Source: Paenibacillus sp. HB172176 (GTDB taxonomy: Bacteria; Bacillota; Bacilli; Paenibacillales; Paenibacillaceae). From it: 64,000 bases of DNA. The stretch covers positions 1 through 64,000 of the forward strand of contig NZ_JAATHD010000007.1 of assembly GCF_011947265.1 (NCBI RefSeq). Reading direction: 5' to 3'. Below are positions 8,587 to 17,622 of this stretch, piece by piece; the first letter of the stretch is position 1; each line of letters opens with the position of its first letter. Both the position numbers and the translations under genes were made by a program. The notes beneath the pieces were generated by a model that made no database searches, was not told the DNA's origin, and was given only the letters and a program-made list of their open reading frames with translations.

Positions 8587-8826
8587 TTATCCTGCACCAT
8601 CACTTTCTAACAAGGAATAAAAATGATCGAGGTCTGTGTCATCGAATTTTCCAATTGTCCGTACCCTAACCATTTCATGTCCGCCATTCATGTCTATTTC
8701 CTCGCCATAATGATTGTAGAGCGCAATCATATGATCATCTTGATTTAACTCGATGTACCCATAGCATTCGGCTTCAGGCGCTTTACCGTACAGGAGCATA
8801 AATCTGATTTTGTCTACTCTATGCAT
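8587..8826 (-). CDS. Small hypothetical protein
   Basis: A 79-residue protein of unknown function, starting at an ATG with GGAGG at good spacing. It is acidic and contains no membrane segment. It ends 60 bp before the MFS gene and could be co-transcribed with it. I recognise no family; residues such as YGYIELNQDDHMIALYNHYG suggest a small beta-rich fold. The strong binding site and normal composition support it being a real gene. Confidence 0.6.
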   Translation of the reverse strand: MHRVDKIRFMLLYGKAPEAECYGYIELNQDDHMIALYNHYGEEIDMNGGHEMVRVRTIGKFDDTDLDHFYSLLESDGAG

Positions 8827-9336
8827 GCAAATCCTCCATTTCTGTCTATTTTCAACCCATCGACCTGAATAAAATTTTATCTGAAATCGGGTGAATTGGA
8901 AAAAGCGATGTCGCTCTTCATTCTCGGAAATTCATTCATATTTTGAAAGCACCAGGGGGGAGTCGCCAATATGTCGCTCATTAGCGCATTATCTCTTGAC
9001 AGGAGGCGATTTGGCGGCTATGATATCGTGCCGGCTTGCGCAATAAGGCAGTGGAAAAAGGAGCTGTCCAAAAAGTTGGTAAAACTGACGGTTTAATGTT
9101 TTAATCACAATTTAACAAAAGCAATTTCCAAGTCATTCAGCATTTTTTCTTTCGTTTCCGATGTCACAAAGCAGAGCCTTATATTGTTATATGTGCAAAA
9201 GCAAAGGGAGCTGAGGAACGATGAACGTTTTTGACATGAATAATCATTGGAGGCGAAGGACCCGGGGTTCGAAGGACGGACGGCGGATTCAGTTTTTTTA
9301 CATCTAAAAAAAATAGCAAAGGATGGTTGATTCCAC
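8827..9336. other. 510-bp intergenic stretch
   Basis: No convincing gene. A 28-codon frame at 9221-9307 starts with ATG behind GAGG but has no recognisable product. Near 9055-9095 the sequence GAGCTGTCCAAAAAGT resembles ends of insertion elements that are common in this group, but no partner end is visible. The nitroreductase promoter must lie here; I could not place it confidently. Confidence 0.4.
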
Positions 9337-10002
9337 ATGATAGGAACGGAAAGCAAGAAACAAGAAATTTTAAAAGCTTACCAGTTCAGACATGCTTGTA
9401 GGGTGTTTGATACCAACAAAAAGATTTCGGATGAAGACTTTCACTTTATTTTGGAGACAGGAAGATTGTCCCCTAGCTCAGTAGGCCTCGAGCCTTGGAA
9501 ATTTGTCGTGATCCAAGATGCAGCGCTTCGCGAAAAATTAAAACCAGTAACTGGCGGTGCCCAGGGACAATTGCCAACTGCCAGCCACTTTGTAGTTATA
9601 TTGGGAAGAAAAGATTTAAGACATGATTCGGCTTACGTGATCAAAATGTTGAAAGACATTCATCATATGCCTGAAGAAGTTGTCCAGCATGTTTCAAGTC
9701 ACTATAAATCCTTCATTGAAAAAGAACTGGAAGATAATGATCGTCTCCTATTTGAGTGGGCAAGCAAACAAACATATATAGCATTGGGAAACATGATGAC
9801 AGCCGCTGCTCAACTTGGCATTGATTCCTGTCCGATTGAAGGCTTTGATAGACAACAGGTGACCATTATTTTACAAAATGAGGGAATCATTAACGCCAAC
9901 GATTTCGGTGTAGCCTGTATGGTCGCATTCGGATATCGGCAAGAGGATCCTAAACGTCCAAAAGAAAGACAAAATCTCGATGAGATCGTTGAGTGGCGAT
10001 AA
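9337..10002 (+). CDS. Nitroreductase family oxidoreductase
   Basis: A 221-residue FMN-dependent NAD(P)H oxidoreductase. YQFRHACRVFDTNKKISDED and ETGRLSPSSVGLEPWKFVVI are the N-terminal FMN-phosphate and substrate-channel signatures of the family; NMMTAAAQLGIDSCPIEGFD is the second conserved block. The protein most resembles the NfsB/YfkO-like branch. Likely activity is two-electron reduction of nitro or quinone compounds in the cytoplasm. Start at 9337 with AAAGGATGG about ten bases upstream. It is followed by a strong hairpin at 10056-10087 and appears monocistronic. Confidence 0.9.
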   Translation: MIGTESKKQEILKAYQFRHACRVFDTNKKISDEDFHFILETGRLSPSSVGLEPWKFVVIQDAALREKLKPVTGGAQGQLPTASHFVVILGRKDLRHDSAYVIKMLKDIHHMPEEVVQHVSSHYKSFIEKELEDNDRLLFEWASKQTYIALGNMMTAAAQLGIDSCPIEGFDRQQVTIILQNEGIINANDFGVACMVAFGYRQEDPKRPKERQNLDEIVEWR

Positions 10003-10055
10003 AAGAAAGTTCTCCGCATCAAAGAATATGTTTCGCTGATGGGTGGTTTGAATAT

Positions 10056-10090
10056 AAGAAGGGGTTGCTAACAGCAAATCCCTTCTTTAT
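10056..10090 (+). terminator. Intrinsic terminator after nitroreductase
   Basis: AAGAAGGG (10056-10063) pairs with CCCTTCTT (10080-10087). Inner complementary TTGCT/AGCAA extends the stem, and T-rich sequence follows. It lies 54 bp after the nitroreductase stop. Confidence 0.7.
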
Positions 10091-10185
10091 GATGTTAACC
10101 ATAGCGCGGGTTCATGAAAGATGAAAACCTGAAATGCGTATGACGAGAAGGCTTGCGTGAAAATGCAGAGAAGGTGTGACGTCGA

Positions 10186-11040
10186 ATGGAGGAACTATAC
10201 GATCAATATAGAGCGCTGCTATTCACGCTGGCCTATCAGTTAATGGGATCTGCTGTAGACGCAGAGGATGCGGTGCAGGACGTGTTTATGAAGGCTTGCG
10301 TCGTACATCCCGAACGTTTGGAGGAGCCAAAAGCGTATTTGTGCAAGATGGTAACCAATCACTGCCTCAATCTGCAGAAGTCGGCGCGGAAAAAGAGGGA
10401 AATGTACGTCGGTCCATGGCTCCCCGAACCAATTTGGACGCCGGAGGAGGATACCCTCGAAACTTCGGTAGTCCGTCGTGATCTGCTGTCATACGCCATG
10501 CTTGTTCTATTGGAAAAGCTGACGCCGACAGAACGGGCGGTTTTCGTCCTGCGAGAGGCGCTTAGCTTCGATTATCCCGAAATAGCCGAACTGCTCGGCA
10601 AGCAAGAGGCGAATTGCCGCAAGCTAATGAGCCGGGCAAGAAACAAGATGGGAATATCCGAGAAGGAGACGATCGCGGCTGAAGCGGTCGATTTAGAATG
10701 GGTTTACGAGTTTCTCACATCCCTTGAGCAAGGAAACGTCGATCATATGCTGTCTCTATTGACCGAAGACGTCATGTTCGTAGCTGACGGAGGCGGCAAA
10801 GCAATTGCGGCCTTGCGTCCGATACATATGCGTGATCACGTGGCACATTTCCTGCTTGATGGGTTCAAGAAAACGGTTCAGGGGGAGCTTCGCTTCGAGG
10901 CTGCCTCTATGAACGGCGAGACAGGTTTAGTACTCCGTTCGGGGGACGAAGCCGTGGGTGCTATCTTTATACAACTACAGCGTGGGAAGTTTGCCAGAAT
11001 CTTCGTTGTACGAAATCCGGATAAACTTACCTGGATTTAA
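10186..11040 (+). CDS. ECF41-type sigma factor
   Basis: A 284-residue extracytoplasmic-function sigma factor. Residues about 1-75 are region 2 (LFTLAYQLMGSAVDAEDAVQ) and about 105-160 are region 4 (LTPTERAVFVLREALSFDYP). The linker carries WLPEP. A SnoaL-like C-terminal domain holds DGGGK and ends in NPDKL. These are the hallmarks of group ECF41, in which the extension works as a built-in modulator in place of an anti-sigma factor. ECF41 genes usually neighbour a carboxymuconolactone decarboxylase, oxidoreductase or epimerase gene. Here the downstream genes are decayed, so the natural target is unclear. Confidence 0.9.
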   Translation: MEELYDQYRALLFTLAYQLMGSAVDAEDAVQDVFMKACVVHPERLEEPKAYLCKMVTNHCLNLQKSARKKREMYVGPWLPEPIWTPEEDTLETSVVRRDLLSYAMLVLLEKLTPTERAVFVLREALSFDYPEIAELLGKQEANCRKLMSRARNKMGISEKETIAAEAVDLEWVYEFLTSLEQGNVDHMLSLLTEDVMFVADGGGKAIAALRPIHMRDHVAHFLLDGFKKTVQGELRFEAASMNGETGLVLRSGDEAVGAIFIQLQRGKFARIFVVRNPDKLTWI

Positions 11041-11184
11041 CTGCTTCGTTCGGGAAAGCGAGTGACGGCGCAACAACTTGCGGACGATCTGGAGATTCAT
11101 GTTCGCACTGTATACCGATGCATTGATTCACTGTGCGCAAGCGGAGCTCCGATCATTGCCGATTCGGGTCCGAACGAAGGTTAA
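11041..11184 (+). pseudogene. Relic of WYL-type HTH regulator
   Basis: Directly after the sigma-factor stop codon, and without any start codon of its own, the frame encodes a helix-turn-helix: SGKRVTAQQLADDLEIHVRT then VYRCIDSLCASGAP and DSGPNEG. This is the N-terminal HTH_11 domain of YafY-type regulators, which normally continue into a WYL domain. It stops at 11184. It is a truncated remnant, apparently fused by deletion to the end of the sigma-factor gene. Confidence 0.7.
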
Positions 11185-11240
11185 ATAAGAAGCACCTTAC
11201 CTGACGGCGATTATACCAGAGACCTTCGTGGATATGTTAA

Positions 11241-12033
11241 ACTAATATCGAGTCGCTTGCGAGGAGCGAGCTCGTCTCGGCAGAGGGCAAAGTTGCTGCG
11301 CTAAAAGATTTATATACCCCTAATGAGACGTTTACGAAGGACGATTCTGTCGGCGCTTTTCTGGAGTATTTTCTCGGGAGCGAACTGGTCGAGAAGCAGA
11401 TTGCTCCCGTCCTTTCCGGGGTCAATTCAGGGAATTTGAGCGACTTGATCATTGCCTCCACACTACCTTATCTGATCGACTACAAGGGGCAATACGGAAG
11501 CATTATTAAAGGGCTCGAAGCAAACAAGCAGAAGTTTAGGATTGGCGAGAAGAAGTTTTTCTCGCTGAAGAACGGTATGGGGGCGCTAATTGACGCCTTT
11601 CAAGCCTCTCTGACCGAGGACTTGCTGTTAAACACTAAAGTCAGCAGAATCGACAAGGACAATGGTCGGTTTCATGTGCACTTAGCCGATCAGGACATGA
11701 TCGAAGCGGATTATGTTGTACTAAGCATTCCGCATACGGCAGCAGAATCCATTCTAGCCGATTCGAGCCTTACGGAGCCATTCTCGGAGTTGAAAAGCAG
11801 CTCGCTCATCGGCGGCATTACCGCCGAACCTGTCGTTAACGATTACCGACTGGTCCGGGCAAATGCCAATGTATTCGATTACTCATCCGCGAAGCGTCCA
11901 TGCACTTGAAAGCATCATGGCTGATGTATACCCAGGCATTATCCTTGCTGGATGCTCTTATTATGGCGTAGGAATCTCGGATTGCATGAAGAACGGGGCA
12001 GATTCGGCAAAAAAAATCATTGATTACCTATAG
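11241..12033 (+). pseudogene. cgoX: Decayed coproporphyrinogen III oxidase (HemY/CgoX)
   Basis: From 11241 the frame encodes the middle of a HemY/CgoX-type flavoprotein: SELVSAEGKVAALKDLY, DSVGAFLEYFLGSELVE, then GSIIKGLEANKQKF and a long domain resembling the heme-pathway oxidase, up to a stop at 11907-11909. The C-terminal tail (YPGIILAGCSYYGVGISDCM) follows in another frame to 12033. The N-terminal FAD-binding motif is absent and part of the C-terminal half is deleted, so the enzyme is dead. A functional heme-pathway copy would have to lie elsewhere. Confidence 0.82.
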
Positions 12034-12047
12034 AGAGGTTTTTGAAT

Positions 12048-13034
12048 ATGAACAATCATTTTTGGGATGATTTACCGAGACCCTTTTTTGTGCTGGCGCC
12101 TATGGAGGATGTGACGGATGTTGTGTTTCGTCATGTCGTGAGTGAAGCGGCAAGGCCGGATGTTTTCTTTACCGAGTTTACGAACACGGAGAGCTATTGC
12201 CACCCTGACGGGAACCAAAGTGTGCGCGGACGCCTGATGTTTACAGAGGATGAACAGCCGATCGTCGCGCACATATGGGGAGATAAGCCCGAATTCTTTC
12301 GTCAGATGAGTGTCGACATGGCGAAACAAGGCTTCAAGGGCATAGATATCAATATGGGTTGTCCTGTATCCAATGTAGCGGAGAATGGCAAAGGAAGCGG
12401 CCTCATCTGCCGTCCCGACGTTGCGGCGGCTATTATTCAAGCCTCCAAAGCCGGAGGACTTCCCGTAAGCGTGAAAACAAGGCTTGGTTTCCATGCGATA
12501 GACGAATGGCGCGATTGGTTGACCCATATTTTGAAACAAGAAATTGCCAATCTGTCTATCCATCTGCGGACAAGAGCGGAAATGAGCAAAGTAGACGCGC
12601 ATTGGGAACTCATCCCGGAAATCAAGAAGCTACGTGATGAGATAGCGCCGGATACGCTGTTGACTATTAACGGAGACATTCCAGACCGTCAGACCGGCTT
12701 AATGCTTGCAGAGCAATACGGTGTAGACGGCATTATGATTGGACGAGGTATTTTCAATCATCCATTCGCCTTTGAGAAGGAGCCAAGGGAACACAGCAGT
12801 GAGGAGCTGATTAACCTGCTGCGGCTGCATCTCGATCTGCATGATCATTATTCAGCGCTGGAACCGCGGCCATTCAAACACATCCCTCGTTTCTTTAAAA
12901 TCTATGTCCGCGGCTTCCGCGGGGCAAGTGAATTAAGAAATAGCTTAATGAATACAAAGTCTACAAGTGAAGTGCGAGCAATGCTTGATGATTTCATAAG
13001 CCAGCATCAGGCTGAGGCGGAGGAGCAGGTGTAA
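12048..13034 (+). CDS. tRNA-dihydrouridine synthase family protein
   Basis: A 328-residue FMN-dependent TIM-barrel enzyme. [16 protein letters not shown] at the N-terminus and [11 protein letters not shown] (with the catalytic Cys) are Dus signatures; [12 protein letters not shown] is the FMN-phosphate loop. The usual HGRTR segment is changed to HLRTRAEM, so it belongs to a divergent Dus-like branch. The ATG at 12048 is preferred over the TTG two codons upstream because GAGG is 9 nt away. It directly follows the cgoX relic and ends before a hairpin repeat at 13120. Confidence 0.85.
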   Translation: MNNHFWDDLPRPFFVLAPMEDVTDVVFRHVVSEAARPDVFFTEFTNTESYCHPDGNQSVRGRLMFTEDEQPIVAHIWGDKPEFFRQMSVDMAKQGFKGIDINMGCPVSNVAENGKGSGLICRPDVAAAIIQASKAGGLPVSVKTRLGFHAIDEWRDWLTHILKQEIANLSIHLRTRAEMSKVDAHWELIPEIKKLRDEIAPDTLLTINGDIPDRQTGLMLAEQYGVDGIMIGRGIFNHPFAFEKEPREHSSEELINLLRLHLDLHDHYSALEPRPFKHIPRFFKIYVRGFRGASELRNSLMNTKSTSEVRAMLDDFISQHQAEAEEQV

Positions 13035-13119
13035 CATTGGGATGAAGATGCGTCTGATAAAGAAAATCTTTCGGTCTGGCGCTATAGATCCTGCGCAGAA
13101 CCGTATCATAAAATGAAAT

Positions 13120-13165
13120 GAGGGCTATCCCTTAACAGGATAGCCCTCTACACTTGCCGTTACAG
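13120..13165. repeat. Dispersed hairpin repeat with conserved tail, copy 2
   Basis: GAGGGCTATCC (13120-13130) pairs perfectly with GGATAGCCCTC (13138-13148). The tail ACTTGCCGTTACAG at 13152-13165 is identical to that at 2777-2790. It sits between the dus gene and the convergent helicase gene, where it may terminate transcription from either side, although no T tract follows. Confidence 0.65.
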
Positions 13166-13276
13166 AGTGACTGCGCGTTGAACGCACTCTCTAAGTATGG
13201 CAATCATCCGCCCAATTCGCTCAATCCCCGAAACCCAAACAAACCTAAACCCACACAAAATCCGCCCAAATCCTGC

Positions 13277-16200
13277 CTAATCGCGAGACCAGTCCCGCCG
13301 CAGCGTGAACATTTCTCTCAACGCATCCGTCGACAGCTCGGTAATCCAGCTCTCCGAGCTGGTGATGACGTTGTCGCTTAGCTGCTGCTTGTTCTCCAGC
13401 ATCTCGTCGATGCGTTCCTCAAGGGTGCCGAGCGAGATGAATTTATGCACCTGCACGTCGCGTGTCTGGCCCATCCGATAGGCGCGGTCGGTCGCCTGGT
13501 TCTCGACGGCCGGGTTCCACCAGCGATCGAAGTGGAAGACATGGTTCGCCGCGGTCAAGTTCAGCCCGACGCCTCCCGCCTTGAGGGAGAGGATGAACAC
13601 GTTCGGCTGCTCGGAAGGCGGCAGCTCGCGCGACTGAAACTGTTCGATCATCCGGTCGCGCTGTTTCTTCGGCGTGCTGCCGTTCAGGTACAGCACGGGT
13701 TCGCCCAGCTCGCGCTGCAGGACATCCTGAATCATTCGGCCCATGCCAATGTATTGCGTGAAGATGAGGCAGCGCTCGTCCTCCTCGCGGAGCTCCCTGA
13801 CCATCGCCAGCAGCCTCTCGAGCTTGGAGGAGCGGACGACGATTGCCTCCGTGTTCAGCGGGCCGTCCTCCCCCTCCGTTCCCGTATCCTCATCCAGCAG
13901 AGCGGGATGATCGCATGCCTGTTTGAGCCGCGTCAGCGCTCCGAGAATCGCGCCTTTGCGCTGGATGCCGTCGAGCTCCTTCAGCTTCTCGAGCAGCTCC
14001 TTGACGCAATTGTCGTATAAAGCAGCTTGCTCGGCGGTAAGCGGAACATAGGTCTTCATCTCGTTCTTGTCCGGCAGGTCGAGCTGGATGGCGGGATCCT
14101 TCTTCTTGCGCCGAAGCATGAACGGCTTCACCAGCCGCTTGAGCTCCGCCGTGCGACGCCCGTCCTGTTCGCGCTCGATGGGGGCGGCGAAGCGAACCTG
14201 GAACGCCTTGGCGGACCCAAGGTAAGCGGGCACGGTGAAATCGTAGATCGACCATAGCTCCGCAAGCCGATTCTCGATCGGCGTCCCGGTGAGCGCGATG
14301 CGATGAAGCGCGGGAAAGCTCTTGACCGCCGCGGCCTGCCTGGTCGCGGCGGTCTTGATATTCTGCGCCTCGTCCAGACAGACGGCGCCCCACTGGAACG
14401 CGGCCAGCGTCTCTTGGTCGAGCGAGGCGGTAGCAAAGGAGGTCAACACGACGTCAACGCTGCGCGCCTCCTGCCGGAACGCGTCGCCGCTCTTGCGTCC
14501 CGAGCCGTAATGCACCGCCACCTGCAGCGATGGGGCGAAGCGGGAAATCTCCTTCTGCCAGTTGCCGAGCACCGACGTGGGGCAGACGATCAGCGAAGGG
14601 AGCCGCATATCCTCGTCCGCCTGTTCCTTGGCATGCAACAAGTAGGCAATCAACTGGACCGTCTTGCCGAGGCCCATGTCGTCCGCGAGACAGGCTCCAA
14701 GCCCGAAGCGGCGGAGAAACGCCAGCCAGGCGAAGCCGTCCCGCTGATAGCTGCGCAGCTCGGCGCGCAGACCGGCCGGCGGACCCGGCCGAGGCCATTC
14801 GTTCTGCTGATTAATCTTGGCGAACAGTCCGGTCAAATGCGCGTCCAGCTCGACTTCGAGCTTAACGCGGGCGGCATCATCGGCACTGAATGAACTCGCG
14901 CCGCCATCCGACGTCGCGCCAGCCTCGTCGTCACCCGCCTCGCCCTGCGAGAGCAGATGCAATTGCAGCACATCCTGAAAGCTGAGGCCCTGGCTCTTGT
15001 CCATGCCTTCCATCATGCGGCGGATCTGGGCGATGAGCGCCGGGTCGAGCACGATCCAGCGGTCCCGGAACTTCACAAGACGCTCCCCTCGCGCGAGCAA
15101 CTCGTCGAACTCCTCCTCGTCCAGGTCGGCGTCGCCGATGGAGATGCGCCAGTTGAAGCTCATAATCGCTTCCAGACCGAATAAGGACTTGCCGCCGCCC
15201 CGTTTCTTGGCATTGGATTCGTCCTCCGACTGCACCGCCGCGCGCAGCCGCGGCTTCTTGCGGCTGGCGGCTTCCCACCATGCGGGCAGCAGCACCTGCC
15301 AGCCGGCTCCGAGCAGCCGGCGGCTGTCCTCGTTCAGGAACCGCCAGGCAGCATCGTCATCAAGCGGCTTGCCGAGCACGTCCTCGCCGCGCGATAGGCG
15401 ATCACTCGGAAGGCTGGCCCGCAGCCGTTTCAGCCAACCGTTTGAACGGCTGCGAATCGCTTCCGCCCATGCGCCCGGCCACTTGCCTGCCGCCGAGCCG
15501 TCGTCGCCGAGCCGCACTCTGCGGAGCTTGGCCGGATCGCTCTTGTCCTGCAGCACGAGCCGCAGCCGCCAGCGGGAATGCTCGTCGCCCTCCCATGGCT
15601 CCATGAGCTGCAACAGGGGGCGGAACGGCGCGACATCCGCTTTCCATCCGATTCCCACAAGCCAGGCCTCTTCGTCGAGTCCCGCCGCCCGGGCCGCCGC
15701 GTTCTCGCGCGCGAACAGAGCCGGAAACTCCCGGCGTAGCTCCGCCTCGTCCGCCTCCGAACCGTAGAAACGGCTCGTGACGGCCGCCGAGAAGGCCGCT
15801 CTTAACCCTTCGCGCGCCTCATCGCTCCAGCCGCCGCGCTCCAGCTCGTCGCGTCGCGCCTGTCCGAAGGCCGCGCCGACCGCAGCCGCATCCCAGCTCC
15901 AGCGCAGGGAGCCTACGCGATAAGCCTCGAGGTCTGGCGCGTAGAGCCTCCTCTCCAGGCACTCGCTGAGGAGAGGCGCCAATGCGGAAAGGCACGCGGC
16001 ATCATCCGCCCACTTCCATTCGATATGCGCGAGGAGTTGCTCCGAGGCGAAGAAGGCGATGACCTCTTCGGCGGGCAGCACGACGGCTTCAAGCTCTCCG
16101 ACTTTGACGAGTTCCAGCTCGGTGCCATAGAAGGACGGTTCATGCCAGGCGAACAGGCGATGCTTTAGCTGAAGTCCGGTCCATTCCCGCGGCGAATCCG

Positions 16201-16291
16201 GGTCCGCGAAGAACAACGCGTCGCCATGCGAGGTCAGCATCATTCGAACCGTTATGGTATCCACATTATAAGCAGTCGTAGTTGTCGTCAT
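13277..16291 (-). CDS. SNF2-family helicase-like ATPase
   Basis: A 1004-residue SWI2/SNF2 ATPase, like YwqA of bacilli. The N-terminal about 480 residues form the SNF2-associated bacterial region. The motor domain has DDMGLGKTVQ (Walker A Lys near 543), a DEAQ box near 640, LTGTPIENRLAELWSIYDF, then the second RecA fold with LSLKAGGVGLNLTAANHV and the QATDRAYRMGQ arginine-finger motif near 940. It likely acts on DNA-protein complexes in transcription or repair. The ATG at 16291 overlaps the stop of the upstream gene by 4 nt (ATGA), which implies translational coupling. Strongly GC-rich. Confidence 0.93.
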   Translation of the reverse strand: MTTTTTAYNVDTITVRMMLTSHGDALFFADPDSPREWTGLQLKHRLFAWHEPSFYGTELELVKVGELEAVVLPAEEVIAFFASEQLLAHIEWKWADDAACLSALAPLLSECLERRLYAPDLEAYRVGSLRWSWDAAAVGAAFGQARRDELERGGWSDEAREGLRAAFSAAVTSRFYGSEADEAELRREFPALFARENAAARAAGLDEEAWLVGIGWKADVAPFRPLLQLMEPWEGDEHSRWRLRLVLQDKSDPAKLRRVRLGDDGSAAGKWPGAWAEAIRSRSNGWLKRLRASLPSDRLSRGEDVLGKPLDDDAAWRFLNEDSRRLLGAGWQVLLPAWWEAASRKKPRLRAAVQSEDESNAKKRGGGKSLFGLEAIMSFNWRISIGDADLDEEEFDELLARGERLVKFRDRWIVLDPALIAQIRRMMEGMDKSQGLSFQDVLQLHLLSQGEAGDDEAGATSDGGASSFSADDAARVKLEVELDAHLTGLFAKINQQNEWPRPGPPAGLRAELRSYQRDGFAWLAFLRRFGLGACLADDMGLGKTVQLIAYLLHAKEQADEDMRLPSLIVCPTSVLGNWQKEISRFAPSLQVAVHYGSGRKSGDAFRQEARSVDVVLTSFATASLDQETLAAFQWGAVCLDEAQNIKTAATRQAAAVKSFPALHRIALTGTPIENRLAELWSIYDFTVPAYLGSAKAFQVRFAAPIEREQDGRRTAELKRLVKPFMLRRKKKDPAIQLDLPDKNEMKTYVPLTAEQAALYDNCVKELLEKLKELDGIQRKGAILGALTRLKQACDHPALLDEDTGTEGEDGPLNTEAIVVRSSKLERLLAMVRELREEDERCLIFTQYIGMGRMIQDVLQRELGEPVLYLNGSTPKKQRDRMIEQFQSRELPPSEQPNVFILSLKAGGVGLNLTAANHVFHFDRWWNPAVENQATDRAYRMGQTRDVQVHKFISLGTLEERIDEMLENKQQLSDNVITSSESWITELSTDALREMFTLRRDWSRD

Positions 16292-17472
16292 GGAATCAGC
16301 TTTCCTTTCCGCAGCTCTTCCTGGAGGGCCCGCAATCGGCTGTTTCGGCTGGCGAAGGTCTCGATGTACGCCTCCCACCGCTGCTCGCGTTTTAGCTTCT
16401 TGTACAGCTTGGCCAGTCGTTTGAGCAGCTTGACCGCCCGCTTGTAGCCGTTGCGATTTTTCCACAGCACATACTTCTCCACGCCTTGGTGGTAGAAGGG
16501 CAGCAGCGCTTCCGGCGCGCCCTTCTCAATGGGCTGCAGATCCTTCGCTCGAAAATCGAGCGGATCGCTGCCGAGGCTAAGCTGATAATCGATCCACTGT
16601 CGCCAGCGGCCGTAGCGCATCAGGCTCTCATCGTACAGGCTGCTGCAGTAGGGAGGCAGACTTGCGAGCGCGCTCCACATTCGCTCCTCGGCCTGGGGTA
16701 GGCTCTCTACGACAGCATCCCAATAGCGGCCGTATTCGTCAAGGCTGCCGGGGGTTCGCCCGACATACTCATTCGCGCAATGGCTTAGCCAGGCCTGGAG
16801 CCGGGTCCAATCGCCGTTCTTCTCCAGCAAGCGCAGGAAGCGAAATGCCTGAGCGGGCTTTAACCCATGCCGGGTTGCCGCATCCAGCAGCCGCCAAGCC
16901 TCTTGATCCTCCCCCAGCCAGAAGCGCATCCAGGCTTGGGCGACGAGCGGGAAGAGCTTATTACCCTCGCCGGGTTCCTCGGTCAAATGCGCCAGCTCCT
17001 CCTGGAGGAGACCAGGGCTGTCCGCTGCGGACGATGTCAGGATCAGCCACAGCTCCGCATAGATATCCAGATAAGCTGGAGGGAACCATGATTGATGGGT
17101 CGCCGTTTCCCGAATGTAGGCGATCGTCTCTAGCAGCCGCTCCTGTTGTTTGACCGCAATCTCCGGCGCCAAATCGTCGTGGAGCTGACCCTCTATCTCA
17201 TTTATCGTCTCGGATGCCGCCATGTGGATGAAGTAGCCTGAATGACGGTCGGTCGATTGCTTGCTAAGCAAGAACAGCCCGACGTTCAGCTCGAACAGCC
17301 AGGCCTCCGCGGGCGTCAACTCCGATAGGAAGGGGCGCATCATAGATCGCACTTCTGCGCCATAATTGATGTCGTACGGGCTGTTCACCGCTTTCCTGGC
17401 GCAGTCGGCGATCAACTCCTGCCACTCTTCAACGCTTTGCCTGATTGGTGAATTCGAATCCAATATCGTCAT
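16288..17472 (-). CDS. YwqB-like partner of SNF2 helicase
   Basis: A 394-residue helical protein directly upstream of, and overlapping, the SNF2 gene. In bacilli this place is held by a SWIM zinc-finger protein (YwqB). Here the repeat-like helical part is present (for example RFLRLLEKNGDWTRLQAWL and LLKRLAKLYKKLKREQRWEA), but no CxC...CxH SWIM motif can be found, so it looks like a version without the zinc finger. The ATG at 17472 has AGAGG at good spacing. Its role is presumably linked to the helicase. The family assignment is inference from context and helical pattern. Confidence 0.65.
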   Translation of the reverse strand: MTILDSNSPIRQSVEEWQELIADCARKAVNSPYDINYGAEVRSMMRPFLSELTPAEAWLFELNVGLFLLSKQSTDRHSGYFIHMAASETINEIEGQLHDDLAPEIAVKQQERLLETIAYIRETATHQSWFPPAYLDIYAELWLILTSSAADSPGLLQEELAHLTEEPGEGNKLFPLVAQAWMRFWLGEDQEAWRLLDAATRHGLKPAQAFRFLRLLEKNGDWTRLQAWLSHCANEYVGRTPGSLDEYGRYWDAVVESLPQAEERMWSALASLPPYCSSLYDESLMRYGRWRQWIDYQLSLGSDPLDFRAKDLQPIEKGAPEALLPFYHQGVEKYVLWKNRNGYKRAVKLLKRLAKLYKKLKREQRWEAYIETFASRNSRLRALQEELRKGKLIP

Positions 17473-17622
17473 GATGGAACCTCTTTCTTTCCCTAAGCTT
17501 GACCTCTCGTGAATCTGTTCCTTCATTATAACGATAATGGAGCAAAATCGCATTCCGCACAAAGCAAAGAGTTTGATGTTACAATAACGGGACAAGCTTA
17601 CAGCGAGAACGGAGGGATGCGC

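Noticed and set aside
9221..9307. 28-codon frame behind GAGG
   Set aside because: Weak binding site, Arg-rich product, no conserved feature; likely chance.
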